From NCBI GenBank assembly GCA_003135455.1, contig PLBV01000137.1, forward strand, positions 26,422-66,810: a stretch of 40,389 nucleotides of DNA. Reading direction: 5' to 3'. Of this stretch, positions 19,238-27,296 are shown one piece after another. The DNA comes from Hyphomicrobiales bacterium. GTDB lineage: Bacteria > Pseudomonadota > Alphaproteobacteria > Rhizobiales > Methyloligellaceae. Positions within the stretch are counted from its first letter, which is position 1, and each line of letters begins with the position of its first letter. The translations under genes were made by a program, and so were the position numbers. Under the pieces are notes generated by a model. That model did not search any database. It was not told where the DNA came from and saw only the letters and a list, made by a program, of their open reading frames with translations.

Positions 19238-19804
19238 ATGCGGGCACAAGCGTCCTTCAGGCAGAGCCGGCTGGTCGGGCTGTTGCGGCGCCTCTCGCTC
19301 GGCCGGGTGTTACGCTATCTCGACCTCTGGGCGCGCTATTTGTGGCGGCGGTCGCAAAGCGCTTTGCGGCCGGCGGGCGCGTTGGGCCAAGGCGACGATG
19401 TCGAAGCGCTGGCTACCATGCTGGCAAGCGCCAACATGGGCTCCGCCTACCAGGCAGCGGTCGCCTCCTGGTTCCCGCTTGACCTCGGCAATGGACGGCT
19501 CCACCGGGCCCTGCTCGCAAGCGCCGCGGACGCACGGCCCGAGCTCGGCCTCACGCCGCAGGTCATCGAGCTTACCCTGCGGCTGAAGCAGGCCGGCGAT
19601 CTCGCCGCTGAGGTCGATCGCCAGGCGGAAGCGGGCGTGCCCTCTGGAAGCCTCAATACCGCCCTCTACCTCCTGCTGCTGCGGCGTCTGCCGGCACCGT
19701 CGGAACGCGCCATGATCGCCTCTCGCCACCCGCGCCACGCGCTGATCGCCATCCAGTCGGGCGACGAATATCGGCGCGCCGGGCGCCGCACCTTACCGGC
19801 CTGA
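19238..19804 (+). CDS. Hypothetical protein, C-terminus resembling DUF4214 repeats
   Basis: ATG 2 nt after the upstream stop; C-terminal SLNTALYLLLLRRLPAPSERAMIASRHPRHALIAIQSGDEYRRAGR resembles the DUF4214 pattern; 4 nt before the GT gene. Confidence 0.55.
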   Translation: MRAQASFRQSRLVGLLRRLSLGRVLRYLDLWARYLWRRSQSALRPAGALGQGDDVEALATMLASANMGSAYQAAVASWFPLDLGNGRLHRALLASAADARPELGLTPQVIELTLRLKQAGDLAAEVDRQAEAGVPSGSLNTALYLLLLRRLPAPSERAMIASRHPRHALIAIQSGDEYRRAGRRTLPA

Positions 19805-19808
19805 CTCC

Positions 19809-22172
19809 ATGCTTGTCATCGACGTCGGCAACACCTTCCGCACCGGCTCGCGCACCGGCATCCAGCGGGTGGTGCGCCGGCTCGCTTACGGGCTCAAGAC
19901 CGGGGATGAGAGCGGCACCCGGCTGGTCGTCTACGACGTGGCGGACGGCGGCTATTTCGAGCTCGGCGAGGCTCAGTCGTTGCGCCGCGCGGGCGGGCTC
20001 GACGACATAAGCCCTGAGGACCGGCGCGCCTTCGACCTGGCCGGGCTTGCGGCGGGCGACATCTTCCTCGACATCGATTCAGCGTGGAACGAGCCGCTCG
20101 ACCGGGGCTCGCTCTACCGCTTCCTCAAGCGCCGCGGCGCGATCCTGGTCACGCTGCATTACGACGCGATCCCGGTGCTCTTCCCCGAATACTGCCACCC
20201 CGACACGGTGGTGCGCTTCGCCGAGCACCTCGCCCAGCAGCTGCACTATTCCGACTATGTGCTGACGATCTCGTCTCGCGTCGACCGCGATCTGAAGGAG
20301 CTTGCCCGCCGCCTGCTCGGCCGGTCCGTCACCTCCGAGGTCATCCCGCTCGGCGCCGATTTCGCCGCCGCCCCGCCGATGAGCGATGCGGAGTTCCGCT
20401 CAGCCTTTCCCGAACTCGAAGGTCTTCGCTTCATGCTTGGGGTCGGCACCGTCGAGCCGCGCAAGAACCACGCGCTTCTGTTCGACATGCTCGACCGGCT
20501 CGAGGCGCCGGACGCGAGCCTCGTTATTGTCGGCCGCACGGGCTGGATGGCGGAGGGGTTGCTGGCGCGTCTTCACGCCCATCCAGAGTTCGGCAAACGC
20601 CTCTTCTGGCATGAGGGACTCGCGGACCTCGCGCTCCGCTCGCTCTATGCCCGCGCCTTTGTCTCGGTGTTTCCGTCCCGCTACGAGGGCTATGGGTTGC
20701 CCCCCGTCGAAGCGCTGGCGCAAGGGAGTGCTGCGGTCGCCTCCGACGCAGGCTCGCTGCCGGAGGTGGTGGGTGGCTATGCGGAGCTTTTTCCATCTGG
20801 CGACGCCGACGCGCTGTTCGCCATCCTCGACCGGCTCTACCGTGATCCGGCCCAATACCGGCGCCTGCGCGAGATGGCCAGCGCCTATGTCGCGCCCTCC
20901 TGGAGCGGTGCTACGGCGCGCATGCGGTCGGTCCTGGACGACGTCGTTTCGGGCGCCAGCCACGACCTCGCCTCGCCCGCGCGGCAGATGGTGTTCCTCG
21001 CGGTCCACCCCGAACGGCTCGAACTTTCGCTCCGCTCGGTGTGGGAGAACCTGCCCTTCATCGACCGCATCGTGGTGCTGACCAAGCCCGAGGCCCGCGC
21101 CGCGATCGAAGGCGTCGCCGCCCGGCATTTCGCCCACCATGTGGTGCTCACCGACGACGAGATCGCTGGAGCCGCGGTTCCCGCCGATCACCAGGCGCGC
21201 AACACCTGGCTGCGCAAGCAGCTCTACGCCCACGCCGCCATCGAGCCCAATTTCATCGCCTCCGACGAGGACTCGCTTGCGCTCCGGCCGATCACGCCCG
21301 CGCACTATCAAAACGGCGCGGTGCACACCGGCTATTATTTCCTGGAGGACATGGGGACATGGCTCGCGGGCTCGCCCACGACTACGAGCTTCGATCGGGG
21401 CTTACGCAGCACCTGGGCAGCTTTGCGCGAGGCGGGCTACATGGCGCGCGCCTTTTCCAGCCACATGCCGCAGATCGTCAACAAGAGCCTGTGCACTCAG
21501 ATCTTCGACCGCTTCGTCATCGACGCCGATGGTCCGGCCTTGGACGAGTGGTCGCTCTATTTCAACGTCGCGCACCACCTATACCCTTCGCATTTTGTCT
21601 TTGAGCCTTACGCGACGCTGGGCTGGCCCATGCGCATGGGCGATTGGTTCCCACAAACCACGCCTGAGCGGCCCGCCTTCGAGAACTACTATCCGGACAA
21701 TTATGACGCGGCGGTAGGAGGCATGTTTGCGGACCTTAATCCGCTTGGCGACTGTGCGGCGAAGGCTAGCCGCTATTTCGCCGCGCTGGAGCGGGCTCGG
21801 GTCATCGAGGTCGAAGGTGACGGGACTGAGCGGCCGGGCCAGCTGGCGCTGATCGTCACCCCAACCGGGCTGAGGTTTGTCGGGAGTGGCGCAGTGATCA
21901 CGGGCAGGCGCAACGTGCGGCGCATCCTGCTTCTCAATGGTTTGCCCGATGCGGACGCAGTGACAGGCAGGCTGGAGATGTTCCTCGCCGATGGCCGCGG
22001 CGCGGTGGTCCGCGGCGAGACGGTGGCTTTAAGCGAGGTGTGCTGGCTGCCGCTGCTCCCGCCCGAGCAACCTGGGCCCTACGAGCTTTCCTTCTTCGCG
22101 ACGCTGGATGACGGCGCGCGGCTGGAAACACGGGCGCCCCTCACCGTCATCGCCGACGCGGCACATGGCTAG
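19809..22172 (+). CDS. Multidomain glycosyltransferase: GT4 domain + Stealth-like/GT-A-like domain + C-terminal beta-rich domain
   Basis: GT4: GTVEPRKNHALLFDML, FPSRYEGYGLPPVEALAQGSAAVASDAGSLPEV. Second: LELSLRSVWENLPFIDRIVVLTK...RNTWLRKQLYAH...FIASDEDSLALRPI...HMPQIVNKSL. Third: about 110 aa beta-pattern tail. Confidence 0.8.
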   Translation: MLVIDVGNTFRTGSRTGIQRVVRRLAYGLKTGDESGTRLVVYDVADGGYFELGEAQSLRRAGGLDDISPEDRRAFDLAGLAAGDIFLDIDSAWNEPLDRGSLYRFLKRRGAILVTLHYDAIPVLFPEYCHPDTVVRFAEHLAQQLHYSDYVLTISSRVDRDLKELARRLLGRSVTSEVIPLGADFAAAPPMSDAEFRSAFPELEGLRFMLGVGTVEPRKNHALLFDMLDRLEAPDASLVIVGRTGWMAEGLLARLHAHPEFGKRLFWHEGLADLALRSLYARAFVSVFPSRYEGYGLPPVEALAQGSAAVASDAGSLPEVVGGYAELFPSGDADALFAILDRLYRDPAQYRRLREMASAYVAPSWSGATARMRSVLDDVVSGASHDLASPARQMVFLAVHPERLELSLRSVWENLPFIDRIVVLTKPEARAAIEGVAARHFAHHVVLTDDEIAGAAVPADHQARNTWLRKQLYAHAAIEPNFIASDEDSLALRPITPAHYQNGAVHTGYYFLEDMGTWLAGSPTTTSFDRGLRSTWAALREAGYMARAFSSHMPQIVNKSLCTQIFDRFVIDADGPALDEWSLYFNVAHHLYPSHFVFEPYATLGWPMRMGDWFPQTTPERPAFENYYPDNYDAAVGGMFADLNPLGDCAAKASRYFAALERARVIEVEGDGTERPGQLALIVTPTGLRFVGSGAVITGRRNVRRILLLNGLPDADAVTGRLEMFLADGRGAVVRGETVALSEVCWLPLLPPEQPGPYELSFFATLDDGARLETRAPLTVIADAAHG

Positions 22173-22174
22173 AT

Positions 22175-22627
22175 ATGCCCCGCAGCGAAGTCAGCATCGC
22201 CCTCATGCCCGCGCCCTATGGCTCGGAGCTCTATCGCGCGAGCCTCAAGCTTCGCGATGAGGTCTTGCGCCAGCCGCTGGGCCTGACGCTCACGGCCGAA
22301 GAGCTCGCCGACGATGCGTTCCGCACCCATTTCTGCGCCGTGGCCGATGGCGCCGTTGTCGGCTCCGTCTCGTTGCGGCCTGTCGATCAACAGACGCTGC
22401 AGCTCAAGCAGATGGCCGTGACCGAGGCGCGGCGGGGCGAACACATCGGCGCGCGGCTGCTCGCCTTCGCCGAGGCGCACGCGCGCGGCGAAGGCTACCG
22501 CGTCATCGTGCTCCACGCCCGCCTCGGCGCCGACGGTTTCTACGCCAGGTTCGGCTACGGTTGCGAGGGCGAGCCCTTCGACGAGAACACCATCCCGCAC
22601 ATCAAAATGACCAAGCGGCTCGGTTGA
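22175..22627 (+). CDS. GNAT family N-acetyltransferase
   Basis: LQLKQMAVTEARRGEHIGARLLAFAEAHARGEGYRVIVLHARLGADGFYARFGYGCEGEPFDENTIPHIKMTKRL. Confidence 0.92.
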   Translation: MPRSEVSIALMPAPYGSELYRASLKLRDEVLRQPLGLTLTAEELADDAFRTHFCAVADGAVVGSVSLRPVDQQTLQLKQMAVTEARRGEHIGARLLAFAEAHARGEGYRVIVLHARLGADGFYARFGYGCEGEPFDENTIPHIKMTKRLG

Positions 22628-22725
22628 GGACCAGCATTTCCGGAAAGCAGCCACCCCGCCACCTTGACGCCGGGCAGGCCTTAAGGACAGGGTCTGCCGC
22701 CATCGCCGCGAGGGGCGCGTAAGGT

Positions 22726-24090
22726 ATGCTTTTTCAGTCGCAGGTGTTCATCCTCGCGTTCCTGCCGGCCGTGCTCGCAGCCTATTACGCCTTGGCCGAG
22801 CGGCAGCGCCTCCGGGAATACGCGCTGATCGCTGCCTCCCTCCTTTTCTATGGCTGGTGGGACGTACGCTTCGTGCCGCTGCTCATCGGCCAGACCGTCG
22901 TCTCCTGGCTGATCGCCGAAGCCTATCTCCGCCGCCCCGCCAAGGGATGGATCGTGCTCGGGGTGGCCGGCAATCTCGCCGTGCTCGGCTTCTTCAAATA
23001 TGCCCTGTTCGTTGCCGGCGCCGCCGTCTCCTTCGTCGGCCTGCCCGAGCCCGGCTGGAGCATCGTGCTTCCCATCGGCATCAGCTTCTACACCTTCGAG
23101 CTCATCTCTTATCTCGTCGACCTGGAGCGCGGCACCGGGCATCATTACCCGTTGCGCAAGTTCTGCCTGTTCGTCTTCCTGTTCCCGCACCTCATCGCCG
23201 GGCCAATCATCCGCCACAACGAGATCATCCCGCAATTCGACCTCTCGCCCTTGCGTCCAGGCCTTAGCGAGCGCCTCGGCTTCGGCATCGCTTTCTTCGT
23301 CGTGGGCTGCGCCAAGAAGGTGCTGCTCGCCGACCCGCTCGCCAAGGTCGTCGATCCGATCTTCAATGCGCATGGAGTGCCGGCCCTTGGCGACGCCTGG
23401 CTCGGCGCGCTCGCCTTCACCCTCCAGCTGTTCCTCGATTTCTCTGCCTATTCGGAGATGGCGATCGGGCTCGGGCTGATGCTCGGCTTTCGCTTCCCGG
23501 ACAATTTCAACGTGCCCTATCGCGCCACCAGCATCCGCGAGTTCTGGCGGCGCTGGCACATGACCCTGTCACGCTGGCTGCGCGATTATCTCTACATCCC
23601 GCTCGGCGGCAGCCGCGAAGGCACTCCCACCTATATCAAGGCGACCGTGATCACCATGGGGCTATGCGGGCTCTGGCACGGCGCGGGCTTTACCTACATC
23701 GCCTGGGGTCTGATGCATGGGGCGGGCCTGATCGCCTGCCATTTCTGGCAAAAGAGCGGGCGGAGCCTCCATGTGCCCTTGGCCTGGGGTCTCACCATGG
23801 TCTTCGTCATCTCAAGCTGGGTGCTGTTCCGCGCCGATAGCTTCGCCGATGCGGGGCGGATGTTCGCCGGCATGGCCGGATTTGGCGGGCTCGAAGGCGC
23901 CGCGAAATGGCCGCTCGTGCTCGCCATCGCGGCGGCGGTCTCGCTCGTCGGGCCCTCGACCAAGGAGTTCGTGGAGGAGCGCTTGCAGCCGCGCCCTGCC
24001 TATGGCGTGGCCTTCGCGTTGGTGCTGATGGTGGTCGTGCTGCAGGTGGGCCAAGGCCAACCGCAGAGCTTCATCTACTTCCAATTCTGA
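22726..24090 (+). CDS. MBOAT family O-acyltransferase (AlgI-like)
   Basis: LLFYGWWDVRFVPLLIG, GISFYTFELISYLVDLERG, FPHLIAGPIIRHNEIIPQF, FDNFNVPYRATSIREFWRRWHMTLSRWLRDYLYIPLGG, GLWHGAGFTYIAWG. Confidence 0.95.
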   Translation: MLFQSQVFILAFLPAVLAAYYALAERQRLREYALIAASLLFYGWWDVRFVPLLIGQTVVSWLIAEAYLRRPAKGWIVLGVAGNLAVLGFFKYALFVAGAAVSFVGLPEPGWSIVLPIGISFYTFELISYLVDLERGTGHHYPLRKFCLFVFLFPHLIAGPIIRHNEIIPQFDLSPLRPGLSERLGFGIAFFVVGCAKKVLLADPLAKVVDPIFNAHGVPALGDAWLGALAFTLQLFLDFSAYSEMAIGLGLMLGFRFPDNFNVPYRATSIREFWRRWHMTLSRWLRDYLYIPLGGSREGTPTYIKATVITMGLCGLWHGAGFTYIAWGLMHGAGLIACHFWQKSGRSLHVPLAWGLTMVFVISSWVLFRADSFADAGRMFAGMAGFGGLEGAAKWPLVLAIAAAVSLVGPSTKEFVEERLQPRPAYGVAFALVLMVVVLQVGQGQPQSFIYFQF

Positions 24091-25220
24091 TGGGCGGCGC
24101 GAGCATGTGGCGGCGGTTCCTTTGGGCATTTGCGATCACGGGCGCCGTCTTCCTCGCGCTTTGCCTCGCGCTCATCCTGCTCGTCGATCCTATCGGCGTG
24201 TCGCCCATCGCGCTTGCCACGCCAAAATCCGGCTATGCCTTCAAGGACCGCCGCTTCCTGGCGCAACAGGTGATCCGCAGCGGCCGGTTCGATTCGTACC
24301 TCGTGGGCAGCTCGACGCTGCATTCGGTCGATCCCGAGTGGGCCAATGCCGCCTTTGGCGGGCGCTTCGCCAATGTCTCCATTCATGGCGCCACGCTTTA
24401 CGAGCTGCGCCGGGTGGTGGAGCTGGCGGGACGCAGCGTGCCGGATCTGCGACGCGTGGTGCTCGGCCTCGACGTCAAGCGCTGGTGCCGGGCCGAGCCG
24501 CCCCGCCGCTATCACCGCAAGGCCGTATTCCCGGAATGGCTCTATGACGGGAGCCGCCTCAACGATTTCGAGGCGCTGCTCAATATGAAGATGCTAAACG
24601 CGGCGTTTGCCCAGCTCGCCGTCGATGTGAAGCGCAACGCCCCGGCAGTGCCGGCCAATGGCTATCGCAACGAGCTCGACGATACGAAATGGGCCGCGTT
24701 CAAGGCGAAAGAGGACTCTTGCGAAGGCGGCTGCGACAAGCACGTGGCCTTGGAGGAGGAGGACGAGGACGAGCCGGCGGACGCGGAAGAAAGCGTCCGT
24801 GTCTACCCGGCGCTCCCCTGGTTACGCCAGGCGATCCTGTCGCTGCCGGAAAAAACCGAGTTCATCGCCGTGCTCATGCCGCTGAAGGCCTCGGCACTAG
24901 CCAGGCTCCCGGCGCCGGAGCGCAACCGCATCGAAGCGTGCAAACAGCGCATTGCGCGTCTTGCGGCGCGCCGGCATGGCACCGTCGTCGACTTCTTCGT
25001 GGCTTCCGACTGGACGCGCAACGACGACAATTTCTGGGACAGCGATCATCTGCGCGTGGGGTTCGCTCGCGCGCTGATCTTCCGCGTGAAGGAGGCGGTG
25101 ATGCGCCGGCGCGATGCCGATGACGGCGTCTATCGCGTGATCACCGGCGATGCGCCAGATAAGCAACAACCTGCCGACGCGGCCGAAACCAACGGAACGC
25201 CCGGTCCGCTCAATCGCTGA
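24090..25220 (+). CDS. Membrane-anchored SGNH-hydrolase-like protein, probable MBOAT partner
   Basis: ATGA overlap with MBOAT gene; N-terminal TM; block-I-like YLVGSSTLHSVDP; C-terminal WDSDHLRVGFARAL (DxxH-like). Confidence 0.7.
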   Translation: MGGASMWRRFLWAFAITGAVFLALCLALILLVDPIGVSPIALATPKSGYAFKDRRFLAQQVIRSGRFDSYLVGSSTLHSVDPEWANAAFGGRFANVSIHGATLYELRRVVELAGRSVPDLRRVVLGLDVKRWCRAEPPRRYHRKAVFPEWLYDGSRLNDFEALLNMKMLNAAFAQLAVDVKRNAPAVPANGYRNELDDTKWAAFKAKEDSCEGGCDKHVALEEEDEDEPADAEESVRVYPALPWLRQAILSLPEKTEFIAVLMPLKASALARLPAPERNRIEACKQRIARLAARRHGTVVDFFVASDWTRNDDNFWDSDHLRVGFARALIFRVKEAVMRRRDADDGVYRVITGDAPDKQQPADAAETNGTPGPLNR

Positions 25221-25223
25221 CCC

Positions 25224-25324
25224 TAGAGCGCTATCGGTTGAAATAGAATCGCGATAGCGCTCTATTTTTTTGATTGAGCATGATCTCTTCGAAAAACCGG
25301 TTTCCACTTTGCCGGATCATGCTC
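25224..25324. repeat. Composite of two palindromic intergenic elements (first also terminator-like)
   Basis: tagagcgctatcg(25224-25236)/cgatagcgctcta(25252-25264) 13-bp perfect stem followed by T7; then gagcatgatc(25276-25285)/gatcatgctc(25315-25324) enclosing aaaccggttt. Confidence 0.88.
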
Positions 25325-25337
25325 TAATCCGTGCCTC

Positions 25338-26645
25338 TCAGGCCTCGAAGGCGGCCACATCGGCGGGGGGGGACGCCAAGATTTTGTCGATGCGGCGCCC
25401 ATCGAGATCGACCACCTCGAAGCACCAGCCGTTCCAATCGAAATGTTCGCCCGCCTCCGGTATGCGCCCGAGATGGTGCAAGACGAAGCCCGCGATAGTG
25501 TTGAAGTCGCCGTCCTCGCCCATGTCTTTCACGCCGAGGGTGCGCTCCACGTCGTCCACCGACATCATGCCGTCGAGTAGCCACGAGCCGTCCTCGCGCT
25601 GCACGGCCTCCGGCTCGCCTTCCTCCTCGCTCTCCGGCAGGTCGCCTGCGATCGCGGTCAGGATGTCGGTAGGCGTGACGATGCCCTCGAAGCTGCCGCG
25701 CTCATCGACGACGATGGCCATATGCACGGTCGAGCCCTTGAACCGCTCGAGCAGCCGGAGCACCGGCATGAGGTCGACCACGAAAGGCGCCTCGCGCGCC
25801 GCGGCGACCACGTCGATGGTGCCGTTCTTGCGCTGCTGCTCCAACAGGTCCTTGGTGTGGGCGACGCCGATCACCTCCTCGATGTCGCCGCGGGCGACGG
25901 GATAGCGGGAATGGCCGGTCTCGGCGATCTGCGCAAAAAGCTCCTCCGGCGGGTCGTCGGCGTCGAGCCAGTCCACCGCCGGCCGTGGCACCATGATCGA
26001 GCGCACGGTCCGGTCGCCGATGCGCAAGACACCCTCGATCATCTCCCGTTCGGCGGGGTGGAACACGCCCGTCGAGGCGCCCTCGGCGATCAGTGCCTTC
26101 ACCTCCTCCTCGGTGACGACGTTGTCGGCGGCTGGGCGGATGCGGAACAGCGTCAGCACGCCTTGCGTGGAGACGCGCAAGAACCAGACGATCGGGGCGC
26201 CTGCCTTGGCGAGCAGGGTCATGGCGGGCGCCACGGTCGCGGCAATGGCCTCGGCGTGGTTGAGCGCTATTCGTTTCGGCACGAGCTCCCCGATCACCAG
26301 CGACAGATAGGCGACCCCGGCGACGACCGTGCCGAAGGCCAGGCCATGGGCGTAAGCGGCGATGGACGGGAAGGCGCGCAAATAGTCGGCGAGCGGCTCG
26401 GCCAGCGTCGCGCCGCTATAGGCGCCGGCGATGATACCAATCAGCGTGATGCCCACCTGGGTGGTGGAGAGGAGCTTGACCGGGTCGTCGATCAGGCGCA
26501 GCGCCTTGGCCGCCCCGCGCCGACCCTCTTCCGCCATCTGCTGCAGGCGGCCGCGGCGCGCCGACACGATGGCCAGCTCCGCCATGGCGAAAACGCCATT
26601 GAGCAGGATCAGGAGCGCAAGGACGAGCAGTTCCCAGATGACCAT
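25338..26645 (-). CDS. Hemolysin/CorC (CNNM + CBS) family transporter
   Basis: LLNGVFAMAELAIVSARRGRLQQMAEEG; GELVPKRIALNHAEAIA; IMVPRPAVDWLD; ERGSFEGIVTPTDILTAIAGDLP; CorC_HlyC C-terminal domain. Confidence 0.93.
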   Translation of the reverse strand: MVIWELLVLALLILLNGVFAMAELAIVSARRGRLQQMAEEGRRGAAKALRLIDDPVKLLSTTQVGITLIGIIAGAYSGATLAEPLADYLRAFPSIAAYAHGLAFGTVVAGVAYLSLVIGELVPKRIALNHAEAIAATVAPAMTLLAKAGAPIVWFLRVSTQGVLTLFRIRPAADNVVTEEEVKALIAEGASTGVFHPAEREMIEGVLRIGDRTVRSIMVPRPAVDWLDADDPPEELFAQIAETGHSRYPVARGDIEEVIGVAHTKDLLEQQRKNGTIDVVAAAREAPFVVDLMPVLRLLERFKGSTVHMAIVVDERGSFEGIVTPTDILTAIAGDLPESEEEGEPEAVQREDGSWLLDGMMSVDDVERTLGVKDMGEDGDFNTIAGFVLHHLGRIPEAGEHFDWNGWCFEVVDLDGRRIDKILASPPADVAAFEA

Positions 26646-26702
26646 TGTCTGCCGCTAGTGTCGGGGAAAATTGGGAAAGAAGGTGGCCTATAGACCCACC
26701 CA

Positions 26703-26736
26703 ACGCGCGAAAGTGCCCCGCCCAGCTTTCGCGCGT
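26703..26736. promoter_or_regulatory. Inverted repeat in a divergent promoter region
   Basis: acgcgcgaaag (26703-26713) / ctttcgcgcgt (26726-26736), 11-bp perfect arms, 12-nt spacer, no T-tract. Confidence 0.55.
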
Positions 26737-26793
26737 GCAAGACTAGTGGGGCGTCCGCGTTAGTGCAAATGGGGGCCGCGAGGAGGAAGACGC

Positions 26794-27261
26794 ATGAGCT
26801 TAGCGGTGGGCGACAAGGCGCCGGATTTCACCCTGCCGACCGACGGCGGCGGCACGGTTTCCATGAAAGGCCTGAAGGGCAAGAAGGTCGTGCTCTATTT
26901 CTATCCCAAGGACGACACGCCCGGCTGCACAAAGGAGGCCTGCGCATTCCGGGATTCACTGCCCGACTTTTCCAAGGTGAAGGCCGTGATCGTGGGCATC
27001 TCGAAGGATTCGGTCGCGAGCCATGACAAATTCAAGACGAAGTTCAAGCTCCCCTTCCCGCTCGCCTCCGACGAGGACGGTAAGGTCTGCGAGGCCTACG
27101 GCGCGTGGGTGGAAAAGAGCATGTACGGGAAGAAATATATGGGCATCGAGCGGGCGACCTTCCTCATCGACGAGAAGGGTATCATCCGCAACATCTGGCG
27201 CAAGGTGAAGGTGGAAGACCACGCCCCCGACGTGCTGAAAGCGGCCAATGCGCTGAAATGA
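26794..27261 (+). CDS. bcp: Thioredoxin-dependent peroxiredoxin (Bcp/PrxQ)
   Basis: VVLYFYPKDDTPGCTKEACAFRDSLPDF; PFPLASDEDGKVCEAYGAW; GIERATFLIDEKGIIRNIW. Confidence 0.95.
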   Translation: MSLAVGDKAPDFTLPTDGGGTVSMKGLKGKKVVLYFYPKDDTPGCTKEACAFRDSLPDFSKVKAVIVGISKDSVASHDKFKTKFKLPFPLASDEDGKVCEAYGAWVEKSMYGKKYMGIERATFLIDEKGIIRNIWRKVKVEDHAPDVLKAANALK

Positions 27262-27296
27262 GGCTGCCGATGGTCGGCGCATCGGGCGCTCCCCCG

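Noticed and set aside
18066-19247. 393-aa minus-strand ORF
   Set aside because: Exactly antisense to the esterase, which has a signal peptide and catalytic motifs.
25722-26693. 323-aa plus-strand ORF
   Set aside because: Antisense to the CorC/CBS protein; His/Gly/Arg-rich shadow translation.
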